Below, one piece after another: positions 40,068 to 47,567 of a stretch of 62,312 bases of DNA. Numbering within the stretch: position 1 is the first letter of the stretch; each line of letters starts with the position of its first letter. The notes under the pieces are model-generated. The model was not told where the DNA came from, made no database searches, and was given only the letters and a program-made list of their open reading frames with translations. The position numbers and the translations under genes are program-made. Source of the stretch: UBA967 sp044375555 (lineage in GTDB: Bacteria; Verrucomicrobiota; Verrucomicrobiia; Chthoniobacterales; Terrimicrobiaceae); NCBI GenBank assembly GCA_044375555.1, contig JBILML010000018.1, forward strand, positions 1 through 62,312, read 5' to 3'.

Positions 40068-41051
40068 TCAGCCGAGCATTTCGGCAACGAAGGAGCGCTC
40101 TTCGACGAGTTCCTTGTTCGTTGCGGCGATTTTCGACTTCGCGAAGTCGTCCATCTCGATGCCCGTGATGACCTCAAAGGCACCAGGCGAAGTGGTCTTG
40201 ACCGGCATTCCAGCCCAGACATTCGGATCAAATCCGTAGCGACCTTCGGACTTCACGGCGACCGAGTGGATTTTGCCTGGAGTCACGAGATCACGGACAT
40301 GGTCGATGAGGGCGTTCGCAGCCGAAGTGGCCGATGAAGCGCCCCGGACAGCGATGATCGCCGCGCCGCGCTTGCCGACTTTCTCGCAGAATTCCCCTTC
40401 GAGCCAAGCGCGGTCATTGACCAATTTCTCGGCCGACTGGCCTTGGATTTTGGCGTGGCTGAAAGCCGGGAACATCGTTGGGCTGTGGTTGCCGAAAATG
40501 AAAATCTCCGAGACTTCGGTGGTCGCGACGCCGGCTTTTTTGGCGAGCATGGTCTGGGCGCGATTTTGGTCCAAACGGACCATGGCGGTGAAGCGGTCAG
40601 GCGTGAGGCGGCGAGCCATGCTGGCGGCGATCATGGCGTTCGTGTTGGCGGGATTTCCGACCACGGCGACGCGGGCATTCTCGGCGGCGACTTCATCGAT
40701 GATGCGGCCTTGGGTGGTGAAAATTTTGCCGTTGTCCTTGAGGAGGTCGGCGCGCTCCATGCCGGGACCGCGGGGCTTGGCTCCGACGAGCAGGCACCAG
40801 TTGGCATCTTTGAAACCAACCTTCGCGTCGTCGGCGAGCACCATGCCTTGCAAGAGCGGGAAAGCACAGTCGTCGAGTTCCATCGCCACGCCCTCGAGGG
40901 CTTTCATGGCTTTTTCCACAGGCACTTCAAGAAGTTGGAGGATCACCGGTTGATCGGGGCCGAACATGGCGCCGGAGGCGATGCGGGGAAGAAGAGAGTA
41001 AGAGATTTGACCGGCTGCACCGGTGACGGCTACGCGAATGGCGGGTTTCAT
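40068..41051 (-). CDS. mdh: malate dehydrogenase
   Basis: NAD-dependent interconversion of malate and oxaloacetate. 327 residues from the ATG at 41051 (MKPAIRVAVTGAAGQISYSL), which is the right length for the cytosolic-type (MDH type 2) subfamily. Visible: nucleotide-binding TGAAGQISYSLL, PRGPGMERADLLKDNG, VVGNPANTNAMIA, RLDQNRAQ and the catalytic His in FGNHSPTMF. It is separated from the binding-protein gene upstream by 53 bp and may be in the same transcript as the flhF-like gene. Confidence 0.96.
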   Translation of the reverse strand: MKPAIRVAVTGAAGQISYSLLPRIASGAMFGPDQPVILQLLEVPVEKAMKALEGVAMELDDCAFPLLQGMVLADDAKVGFKDANWCLLVGAKPRGPGMERADLLKDNGKIFTTQGRIIDEVAAENARVAVVGNPANTNAMIAASMARRLTPDRFTAMVRLDQNRAQTMLAKKAGVATTEVSEIFIFGNHSPTMFPAFSHAKIQGQSAEKLVNDRAWLEGEFCEKVGKRGAAIIAVRGASSATSAANALIDHVRDLVTPGKIHSVAVKSEGRYGFDPNVWAGMPVKTTSPGAFEVITGIEMDDFAKSKIAATNKELVEERSFVAEMLG

Positions 41052-41104
41052 AAGGCTGGTGACTCTAAAAACCCAAGCCCATCCCTCCAAGGAAAAAGAG
41101 CCTT

Positions 41105-42283
41105 CTAAGGAACGAGGGTTTCGACAAACGCGAAGTCGCCGTCTTTGACTTTCAAGATCGGAACCGCCTTGGAGATCGCCAGCGCGGGCTCGAAAGTGAT
41201 CGGGCCGGTGGCGCCCTCGAAATTCATCGTTTCCGTGAGTGCCACGCGCAGCGGCTCGCCGCCCTGGCCTTGGGTTTTCTTGTAGGCATCCAGAAAGACA
41301 CGCAGGGAGTCGTATCCGAGAGCCGCCATGGCGGTCGGGGATTTTTTGTATTTCTCCAAGTAGCCTGACAAAAAGGCGCGAGCCGATTCGGTCTCCGCAC
41401 TCGGGGCGTAACGACCCGGCATGTAGCAATTCCTCGATGCCTCGCCGGAGTCATTCAGGAATTCCTCGGTATCCCAAGTCGCGGTGCCGAGGAATGGGGA
41501 CTCGAGTCCCGCCGCTCGAGCTTGCACCAAAATCGCCGCAGCGAGACGCGCATCGGCAGGCAGGAAAATGACATCGGGCCTGATCTTTAGAATCTCTTGG
41601 ATGTGCTCGCTGAAATCGGAGGTGCCCGTCTGAAAAGGCTCGCCGACAATTTCGTTCCCTCTCTTGGACTTGAAGGCTTTTCCAAAAGCCATGGCCAACG
41701 CCTTGGCATAATCGTTCCCCGCGTCATAGAAAACCAGCGCGCTGGTGGCATCGAGAGATCCGGCGAATTTCGCCATCACGCGGCCAGAAAGAAAATCCGT
41801 GTAGCACAAACGAATCGTCCAAGGCTCGCTGGATGGAACCCCCGGCATGGTAGATCCGGGCGCTATCAGCGGAATTTGATATTCTGCCGCAATGGCCGAG
41901 GCCTCGGATCCGCTACCTGTGAGCCCGCCGATCAAGCAGGAAACTTTATCCTCCGTGATGAGGTCGGTGACGGCTTTTGCCACGCGGTCGGGCTGGGATT
42001 TTGTGTCACGCACGACGAGCCGCACCGGGCGCCCGAGGACTCCGCCCGAGGCATTCGCCTGCTCGGCGGCGATGATCAGGCCATTTAGCATCGAGTCGCC
42101 GCTCGCAGCCATTTCGCCCTGCAATGGCAAATACACACCAATATTCAGAACCAACGGCGGCGTGGGCGATGAGGGCTGCGAATCAATTTTGGGACCGATG
42201 ATCTGCGGCGGATCATCACATCCCACCAAGGCGAGAAGTGCCACCAGCGCGCAAAGTGAAACTCGAAATAGTTTTGAAATCAT
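41105..42283 (-). CDS. LivJ-type (Peripla_BP_6) ABC substrate-binding lipoprotein
   Basis: Branched-chain amino-acid/amide-type binding protein, 392 residues. I chose the ATG at 42283 because AAGGGG-type purine runs lie just upstream and it gives a lipoprotein signal (LCALVALLALVGC, lipobox Cys20). The body matches the family: IGVYLPLQGEMAASGDSMLNG, VIAAEQANASGGVLGRPVRL, LIGGLTGSGSEASA, PLIAPGSTMPG, and VIFLPADARLAAAILVQAR. No liv permease or ATPase is near. It lies 16 bp after the flhF-like gene, an odd partnership. Confidence 0.88.
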   Translation of the reverse strand: MISKLFRVSLCALVALLALVGCDDPPQIIGPKIDSQPSSPTPPLVLNIGVYLPLQGEMAASGDSMLNGLIIAAEQANASGGVLGRPVRLVVRDTKSQPDRVAKAVTDLITEDKVSCLIGGLTGSGSEASAIAAEYQIPLIAPGSTMPGVPSSEPWTIRLCYTDFLSGRVMAKFAGSLDATSALVFYDAGNDYAKALAMAFGKAFKSKRGNEIVGEPFQTGTSDFSEHIQEILKIRPDVIFLPADARLAAAILVQARAAGLESPFLGTATWDTEEFLNDSGEASRNCYMPGRYAPSAETESARAFLSGYLEKYKKSPTAMAALGYDSLRVFLDAYKKTQGQGGEPLRVALTETMNFEGATGPITFEPALAISKAVPILKVKDGDFAFVETLVP

Positions 42284-42299
42284 GCCCCTTCCCTCCCCT

Positions 42300-43445
42300 T
42301 TACTCGTCACCGGCGGTGAGCGTTCTCCGCACCAGTAAGTCAATGATGTGACGGTCGAAATCGCTCGCGATGTTTTGGCCCGTGCTGGCAAAGAGCGGCA
42401 CCAGGCCGTCATCGAGAACGAACTCCCAAAGTTTGCCGCAACGCGGAATCTCGTCCACATGCGTGAAGACGACATGGGTCGCCCCGATCGCGCTGGCGCG
42501 GGTGTAGGCCTCTTGGATGAGTTGGCGCTCGTAGGCGGCATTCACCACCAACACGCGGGACGAAATGCCGAGCTCGTCGAAAATTTTCTGAATATGACGG
42601 ATATTTTTTCCCGTCAGGACCATGCCAGGCATGTCAAAATACACCGCCGCTTCTTCGGGGATTTTGCGGAGTTCGGCGGTCGTGCGGAGGAGCGGAACGC
42701 CCAGCGCTTCGCAAAACATCGCCAAGCCCTCGCTCGAATTCGGCTCGTCGGCATCCAGCTTCATCACACAAGCCTGGCGACCACGCAGAAAAACATCGGA
42801 GGATAGCTGCTTGCAAAGCGCGGTGGTCGATCCCGAGCCCGGGGAACCAAAAAAGACCACGCGGTTTGATAGCGAAAGGGAGCGGCCCGGCGCGCGGTCA
42901 CGCATCAACAACGCAAAGCGCGAAATCGCCGTCTGGAGCGGTTGGTCATTCAGGCCGCGGGTTTCAGGTTGCTCGCCGATCTGGGCAAGAAATTCCGTCG
43001 GGATGCCCGCCTTCGACAAAATCGTCCACAGCCTGCCCGTGGGGAGATTGTTGAACATCGCGCGAACCAAAGTCTCGGACACATAATCCGTCTCCTCGCG
43101 GCGCGGCTCGGAAGATGGTGAAGTTGCGCGCGCCTTGCGAGAGCGAACGGCTTTGCGGCGTTGGGGAGATTCCGACTCCTCGCCCGAGTCGGCAGAATCA
43201 GCCGGGGCCTCGGAGGAAACTTTTGCCTCGGTGTTTTCGGCGGGAGCCACCGGGACCTGTGCGATGATTTCGAGCTTCGGGGATTTCAGGAAACGGGCCA
43301 ACCCCTCCCCCTCGACCTGACGGACCGAAATGACCTGCGCCATTTCTCCGAGCTTGTCGCGAATGATCGCCGCAGCCTCTTCAGCCGACTTGACGACAAA
43401 TTTGTATTTTTGACCAGGTGTGATCGGAAGCGATTTTTGAGCCAT
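42300..43445 (-). CDS. FlhF-like SRP-GTPase homologue with degenerate P-loop
   Basis: 381 residues. N-terminal ~65 residues (GQKYKFVVKSAEEAAAIIRDKLG) match the FlhF N-terminus, followed by a charged linker (~75-125), an N-domain and a G-domain (~195-381). FlhF normally sets flagellar position and number through GTP-driven dimerisation. Here the G1 motif reads GSPGSGSTT where GxxGxGKTT is expected (the codon is TCG), so the phosphate-binding lysine is Ser. G3 reads FDMPG instead of DTAG, and G4 THVDE instead of TKLDE. GTP hydrolysis is therefore doubtful. It lies between an FlgN-like gene and a LivJ-like lipoprotein. Confidence 0.8.
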   Translation of the reverse strand: MAQKSLPITPGQKYKFVVKSAEEAAAIIRDKLGEMAQVISVRQVEGEGLARFLKSPKLEIIAQVPVAPAENTEAKVSSEAPADSADSGEESESPQRRKAVRSRKARATSPSSEPRREETDYVSETLVRAMFNNLPTGRLWTILSKAGIPTEFLAQIGEQPETRGLNDQPLQTAISRFALLMRDRAPGRSLSLSNRVVFFGSPGSGSTTALCKQLSSDVFLRGRQACVMKLDADEPNSSEGLAMFCEALGVPLLRTTAELRKIPEEAAVYFDMPGMVLTGKNIRHIQKIFDELGISSRVLVVNAAYERQLIQEAYTRASAIGATHVVFTHVDEIPRCGKLWEFVLDDGLVPLFASTGQNIASDFDRHIIDLLVRRTLTAGDE

Positions 43446-43495
43446 GGAACTCCCGGATTAAACCACAAACCTCCGCCGCCGCAAGGGCGCGGGAT

Positions 43496-43918
43496 TTACC
43501 AAACGACCCAGGAACCTTCCGCTTGCGAAGTGCCCTTCGCCGGGGTTTTCCGAGTCTTGTAAGTGTTCGCGAGCCGCGCTGGAGTGGCTTTGGGCTGCTC
43601 CATGCGAGGCGCCGTCATCACCGAGTGCTTCAAAAGCAACTGCTCGCTCTCGCGGCTGAGAAGAAGAAGTTTCAGGATTTTCGCCATCACCCGCTTGCGG
43701 ATCTCGCAAGACGCCGAATGCTCGGCCGTCCGAACCGGACCCGCCACCCGAAGCATCTGCAAAGCCCCCTCCAACTTCTCAAGAATCCCCCGCTTGCGCT
43801 CCAATAACTGATTCCCATCGGCCGGCTGAAAGCGAAGTTGGGAATTTTCCTCATGCATGAAGCTATCCAGTTCATCGCAGAGCGAATTGTAGTGGTCGAG
43901 AGCGGCAAGAGTGTTCAT
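43496..43918 (-). CDS. FlgN-like flagellar protein candidate
   Basis: 140 residues, helical and charged. MNTLAALDHYNSLCDELDSF, then LLERKRGILEKLEGALQML and RVMAKILKLLLLSRESEQLLL, resemble the coiled-coil body of FlgN/FliT-type export chaperones; the basic tail after ~110 is low complexity. No strong family motif, so the name rests on shape, on the flhF-like gene 50 bp downstream, and on a consensus sigma-54 promoter immediately upstream (43933-43948). With that promoter the predicted transcript starts 3 nt before this ATG, so either it is leaderless or the true start is a later Met. Confidence 0.55.
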   Translation of the reverse strand: MNTLAALDHYNSLCDELDSFMHEENSQLRFQPADGNQLLERKRGILEKLEGALQMLRVAGPVRTAEHSASCEIRKRVMAKILKLLLLSRESEQLLLKHSVMTAPRMEQPKATPARLANTYKTRKTPAKGTSQAEGSWVVW

Positions 43919-44494
43919 TTGCGTTCACCCAAGCAAAAACCATGCCAGCTTCATTGAATCCCACTCTGCCATTCACCTCGTTCATCACCCGCGCACAGAT
44001 TTTGATGCCGACAATGCATGCCGAAATTTCACGCTTTAAAAAATGTGCGTGAAATTATTACTCAGGGAATGGCTACCACCCTCACGCTTCAGGGAAGCAA
44101 CCTCCCACGCGGAGCTTTCGCTCCAAATTTTCCAGCTGAAGTTTGAGACCTCTCGGCGAGCCGCTCCTTGATTTGCAAGAGGTGCCGCCGACCAAAGGCG
44201 CAGCGGAAAAATTAAGATCATCCCTGCTTGGAACACCCTTGCACGCCCCCAACAAACAAAGTCATTTTTTCGAAAATGGGAACGCTGAGGTCCGCCTCGG
44301 CGGGAGTTGGATCATCGATGCCAACGAGGGCGTTGGCGGTCCTAGCGAATGTTGCAAATTTCGGACTGCAACAGAGTAAAGGGATCACAACACCATATGC
44401 ACACAAGAAGGCTTGCGAAATATGTGCGACCCTTTCCACACCCCGGCGAACAGCCTCCTCGTAAAAATGTGACAAAATTCCGTGCTTTAGCATT
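43919..44494. other. 576-bp intergenic region, no gene recognised
   Basis: Beyond the sigma-54 promoter I see no convincing coding region. It contains a perfect 10-bp inverted repeat AATTTCACGC / GCGTGAAATT (44025-44034 and 44047-44056) with a 12-nt A/T-rich loop. Short open frames exist on both strands (for example 44218-44493, minus) but lack any recognisable features. The PIN toxin gene ends at its right edge. Confidence 0.6.
43933..43948 (-). promoter_or_regulatory. sigma-54 (RpoN) promoter of the FlgN-like gene
   Basis: Minus strand CTGGCATGGTTTTTGC: TGGCAT (-24), five bases, TTGC (-12), followed by T, matching YTGGCAYRN4TTGCW. Predicted transcription start ~43921. Confidence 0.75.
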
Positions 44495-44854
44495 TTACCA
44501 AATCACTTTGACTCCCGGGTAGAGCGGGATTTTTCCGTCTTTGGTAATAATTCGGCATTTATTATGGAGTGCTTCTGCTACGAGAATCCTGTCGAAAGGA
44601 TCGTTGTGTATATCTGGCAGTGCCACGCCGGTCATGACGATTTCCCTGCTGATTTGCAGTTCATGAACCCCATAGTGCATCAGAGCCCTTTGCATAAACT
44701 CGTCGGGCGGGAGGGGCAGAAAAAGACGCCCTTTCTTTTGCAGTAGAGCAACCTCCCAGGCAGTCACCACCGAGACAAAAAGAGAATCCCGATCTTTCTT
44801 AATCGCAGCAAGGGCCGCAGGAGAAAGCGCCCCTTGATCGGACGCCAACCACAC
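44495..44854 (-). CDS. PIN-domain (VapC-like) toxin with out-of-frame or missing start
   Basis: Putative ribonuclease toxin paired with the Phd-type antitoxin upstream. The body has PIN landmarks: SVVTAWEVALL (Glu), HNDPFDRILVAEAL (Asp), CRIITKDGKIPLYPG. The frame extends upstream to 44878 and encodes HYLDTHVFVW, the normal PIN N-terminus with the first catalytic Asp (44869-44867), but no start codon precedes it: the antitoxin TGA (44881-44879) is in the same frame. The ATG overlapping that stop (44882-44880) is out of frame by one base. The only in-frame start, GTG at 44854, would remove the Asp. It may be frameshifted, a read-through fusion, or a sequencing error. Confidence 0.7.
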   Translation of the reverse strand: MWLASDQGALSPAALAAIKKDRDSLFVSVVTAWEVALLQKKGRLFLPLPPDEFMQRALMHYGVHELQISREIVMTGVALPDIHNDPFDRILVAEALHNKCRIITKDGKIPLYPGVKVIW

Positions 44855-44878
44855 AAAAACATGTGTATCGAGGTAGTG

Positions 44879-45118
44879 TCATCGCAAATTCTCCGGCCAA
44901 TCTCCTGCTTCCAACGGAGTTGCTGGATCCCCTAAAAAACGAGCGCCAGCAAACAAGGTATCAGGGTCTAATTTTTTTGAGGGAATGGACGCATGCGGCA
45001 CCAAATCGGCAACAGGTATTCCATTACGGCACAGAGTAATTCGGTCGCCCTGTTTTTCGACCGCCGACACTAACCTCAAAAAATGAGCCTTTGCCTGGCA
45101 GAGATTCACATAAATCAT
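44879..45118 (-). CDS. Phd/YefM-type antitoxin
   Basis: 79 residues. MIYVNLCQAKAHFLRLVSAV followed by DRITLCRNGIPVADLVP is the DNA-binding fold of Phd/YefM antitoxins; the C-terminal ~30 residues (LDPDTLFAGARFLGDP...) would bind the PIN toxin. The upstream sequence 45119-45180 is strongly A/T-rich with interrupted palindromes, a plausible autoregulated promoter. The stop touches the toxin region (see the PIN gene for the start problem). Confidence 0.85.
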   Translation of the reverse strand: MIYVNLCQAKAHFLRLVSAVEKQGDRITLCRNGIPVADLVPHASIPSKKLDPDTLFAGARFLGDPATPLEAGDWPENLR

Positions 45119-45197
45119 TAGTAAAAAATATAATATTACTATACTAGATCAAGTCTATATTATTCTGATTTTCCAGACCTCACTTGAAAGGCTGCAA

Positions 45198-45611
45198 CTA
45201 AAGGAATGGGTTAATAACACAAACCTGCCCGTAATTCTGGCCGTGGTTGAGGTCTTCCGAGAGAAGTTCGCGGGCACCGCTACTTTCCGCAGCGGCCAAG
45301 ATCATGGCATCCCAGAGCGAAATTTGCCATCGGGACTGCAGCCATAGCCCCCGCTGAAACAGAGCTAGAGAATTTTCAACGACCATCCATGAAGAAAAAT
45401 CTCCAACAATCAATGTCGCCTCAGCAAGCGGGTGGCCACTTCGAACAAAGTTGACATGAAATTCCTGCAGCACCTGCACGCTCAGGGCTGTGCGTGCAGG
45501 CTGGCGCCACGCCTCCTCGACGATTGCCATCGCGACGGACCTTTTGGCCAGGGCATCCAGATCGTAGGCGTAGAGAAGAATGTTTGTATCCAGAAAACGA
45601 TCAGCGGGCAT
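45198..45611 (-). CDS. PIN-domain VapC-type toxin
   Basis: 137 residues, complete. Catalytic acidic residues are present: Asp in RFLDTNILLYAYD, Glu in LQEFHVN, Asp in SLWDAMILAAAE, and Asp in LLSEDLNHG. Likely a ribonuclease of the VapC class. Its start overlaps the antitoxin end by 11 bp (45601-45611). Confidence 0.88.
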   Translation of the reverse strand: MPADRFLDTNILLYAYDLDALAKRSVAMAIVEEAWRQPARTALSVQVLQEFHVNFVRSGHPLAEATLIVGDFSSWMVVENSLALFQRGLWLQSRWQISLWDAMILAAAESSGARELLSEDLNHGQNYGQVCVINPFL

Positions 45612-45822
45612 GAATCTCCTCTCGGGTCATTGGGTGGTCTCCCAAGTGGTAACCTCCACGGAGCCGAGCCAACGCCTCGGCAGGCTGGGCAGGAACCACT
45701 TCATTTTGAAGAACCATCTCAAGCCCTTGAATCACCAAATTTTTCATGGAAGTGCGCCGCCGCGCAGCCGCCACCTTCGTGCGCTCCAAAATCGCGTCAG
45801 GAAGTTCTATCGTTGTCTTCAT
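45601..45822 (-). CDS. VapB-type antitoxin
   Basis: 73 residues from the ATG at 45822 (MKTTIELPDAILERTKVAAA). This is a small ribbon-helix-helix-like protein; KNLVIQGLEMVLQ completes the DNA-binding unit and the C-terminal RLRGGYHLGDHPMTREEIHAR is the likely toxin-binding tail. It overlaps the toxin gene, the usual VapBC organisation. Confidence 0.87.
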   Translation of the reverse strand: MKTTIELPDAILERTKVAAARRRTSMKNLVIQGLEMVLQNEVVPAQPAEALARLRGGYHLGDHPMTREEIHAR

Positions 45823-45904
45823 ATGGCTATAAATATGGCAATACAGCAGGGCTGTCAAAAGCAAATTGAGAAGCTCTGCTACCTGTATGACTGCTCCCGA
45901 GAAA

Positions 45905-45996
45905 ATCGTCAAATTCTGGCGTTTCCAACCCCGAATCATCGATGGCACTGTCCTCTCGGCACACTCGAAGAACCCGACAACTTCTCTCTAAACCGC
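45905..45996 (+). pseudogene. decayed TonB C-terminal fragment
   Basis: Reading from 45905 gives IVKFWRFQPRIIDG, and after a frame change near 45965-45975 gives EEPDNFSLNR. Together these align along their length with the last 29 residues of the TonB at 35551-36213 (KSWRFQP...NFSLNR). DNA identity is also clear, for example TGGCGTTTCCAnCCCCG and TTCTCnCTnAACCGC. It lies between a VapB gene and the flagellin terminator and cannot encode a full domain. A short frame 45887-45991 covers only its first half. Confidence 0.7.
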
Positions 45997-46009
45997 AGAA
46001 CCAAGATAC

Positions 46010-46039
46010 AAAAAAGGCCCGCCTTTTGGCGGGCCTTTT
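46010..46039 (-). terminator. Rho-independent terminator of flagellin
   Basis: AAAAGGCCCGCC (46012-46023) / GGCGGGCCTTTT (46028-46039), 12-bp stem, loop of four. On the minus strand it is followed by six T, 26 bp after the flagellin stop. Confidence 0.93.
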
Positions 46040-46064
46040 GTTTGAGTTATCTTCTTGAGCCGGA

Positions 46065-47195
46065 TCAGCCTTGGAGCAGGCGGACGAGGCTTTGCTGGCT
46101 GGTGTTAGCTTGGGCGAGCATCGCCGTGCCAGCTTGCTGCAGAATCTGGAAGCGGGCGAGTTGACTACTCTCGGCGGCCACATCCACATCCATGATCCGG
46201 CTGTTCGCGGCTTCGAGATTAACCGCGTTAATGTTTAGTAGATCTTGTGCAAAGTTGATGCGACTCATTTCCGCACCATTTTGCGCACGCATGTCAGCAA
46301 CTTGCTGGAGGGCTTCTTGAGATAAGTATGCATATTCGTCAGAGTTAGCATAATTTAACGCACCGTTAGTTTTGCCTCCTGCCGTAGTAGTGTAGTCATA
46401 AGCAAACGAACCAGATGTAGATGATATAATTAAAGGGGCAGTTCCCGGACCAGTTGCAGCGGAGCCTGTATTTACACTCACGGAAACCGAATGAGTCGCA
46501 GCGGTTGCATTTCCAGAAACAGTATTTACAAGAGTCACGGGCGAACCAATGCCACCTGGAATTTCGTAAGCAGTCATTGTCTGTGAGCCAGTGGCGCTAA
46601 GCGTGGGAGAAAAAGAGGACGAACTTAATGCCAGGTATTTCTTCCCACCAATATCAAATGACTTAAATCCGTTTATCATCATGTCCGTCATTGGATCATT
46701 TGCCAAAGCAGCTTGTGTCACAGTTGTGTTCTGGGATCCATCTTCGGAAGTGGGAACTGAGAATTTAGACCCAGTAGAGGCACTGCTGAAGAGAGAAACG
46801 CCATTAAACTTTTCGGTAGCCAAACTGGCCAATTGCAGCTTGAGGTTGGAGAATTCTTTGTCGTAATTCTCAATATCACCCGCGTTTTTGGAAACATCGC
46901 GAGAGAGAGCTGAAAGTTCCGACATGCGGCTGAGCACTTTATCGGCAACCTTGAAGGCACCATCTTGGGTATCCAAGAAAGAAACCATGTTGCGGAGGTT
47001 GATAGCAGTAGCTTCGGTGCGCTTGAGAGCAGCCGACATTTTCATGGAGACGGCGAGGCCGCCGGCGTCGTCGCTGGAGGTTACGATGCGTTGTCCGCTG
47101 GAGAGTCGGGAGAGACTCTTTTGGAGGGCGTCGTTGGCTTTTCCGAGGTTGAGGCCTGCACCGCTGGCTGCAGGGTTAACATTGATCGAGATCAT
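46065..47195 (-). CDS. fliC: flagellin
   Basis: Flagellar filament subunit, 376 residues, at the short end of the family. The N-terminal D0/D1 region is canonical (ISINVNPAASGAGLNLGKAN, LSRLSSGQRIVTSSDDAGGL, NLRNMVSFLDTQDGAFKVAD), as is the C-terminal D1/D0 region (QVADMRAQNGAEMSRINFAQ, NLEAANSRIMDVDVAAES, QQAGTAMLAQANTSQQSLV). The variable centre (~145-280) is Ser/Thr/Gly-rich, consistent with a small surface domain. It has a consensus sigma-54 promoter (47254-47270) and a leader hairpin (47214-47231). I see no strong ribosome-binding site next to the ATG. No other filament genes adjoin it; a fliW or fliS neighbour is missing. Confidence 0.97.
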   Translation of the reverse strand: MISINVNPAASGAGLNLGKANDALQKSLSRLSSGQRIVTSSDDAGGLAVSMKMSAALKRTEATAINLRNMVSFLDTQDGAFKVADKVLSRMSELSALSRDVSKNAGDIENYDKEFSNLKLQLASLATEKFNGVSLFSSASTGSKFSVPTSEDGSQNTTVTQAALANDPMTDMMINGFKSFDIGGKKYLALSSSSFSPTLSATGSQTMTAYEIPGGIGSPVTLVNTVSGNATAATHSVSVSVNTGSAATGPGTAPLIISSTSGSFAYDYTTTAGGKTNGALNYANSDEYAYLSQEALQQVADMRAQNGAEMSRINFAQDLLNINAVNLEAANSRIMDVDVAAESSQLARFQILQQAGTAMLAQANTSQQSLVRLLQG

Positions 47196-47213
47196 AATGA
47201 TATTTTTGGGTTG

Positions 47214-47231
47214 TGACCCTATCCTGGGTCA
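47214..47231 (-). promoter_or_regulatory. flagellin leader hairpin with AGGA loop (CsrA-type site)
   Basis: On the minus strand UGACCC-AGGAUA-GGGUCA forms a perfect 6-bp stem with AGGAUA as the loop, inside the predicted 48-nt leader (start ~47243, ATG 47195). CsrA binds GGA in hairpin loops, best as A(R)GGAU, and represses flagellin in other bacteria. Confidence 0.5.
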
Positions 47232-47253
47232 GGTTTCACTGCGAAAGATGGAG

Positions 47254-47270
47254 AGCAAACTCCGTGCCAA
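47254..47270 (-). promoter_or_regulatory. sigma-54 (RpoN) promoter of flagellin
   Basis: Minus strand TTGGCACGGAGTTTGCT: a perfect match to YTGGCACGN4TTGCW. Predicted transcription start ~47243, giving a 48-nt leader. Confidence 0.85.
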
Positions 47271-47501
47271 CTTGGATTGCCGTGGAAGGGACTGCGGAAG
47301 GATTGACCACAATCGAGCACCGGGGCAGGGGCGAGAAAGAGCAACCGGAGGTTGGCCCGAAGGGCGAGTGAGTGGGAACGAGCGAGTCAAAGGACACAGA
47401 GAGCACAGAGATGGAGGGGGTTGCAGTAGATTGATCGGCTTTGGACAAGAGAGAAACTTGAGTCATATCGCCAAATTGCGATCGTTTTTTGAGCTTCTGG
47501 A

Positions 47502-47567
47502 ATGTAGCGCAGGCGTCCCGCCTGCGGCATAACCCATTCGATGGCAGGCGGGACGCCTGCCCTACAT
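47502..47567. repeat. REPIN-like paired inverted repeat
   Basis: Two 24-bp arms at 47502-47525 and 47544-47567 are inverted copies with a single mismatch (beginning ATGTAGCGCAGG and ending CCTACAT), separated by 18 bp. Each arm is itself a palindrome around GCAGGCG-TCC-CGCCTGC. Two inverted REP units in this arrangement are the structure of REPINs, which are mobilised by RAYT-type transposases elsewhere in a genome. Confidence 0.65.

Noticed and set aside
44218..44493. 91-codon minus-strand frame in the gap before the PIN toxin
   Set aside because: No start context, domain or similarity that I can recognise; probably chance.
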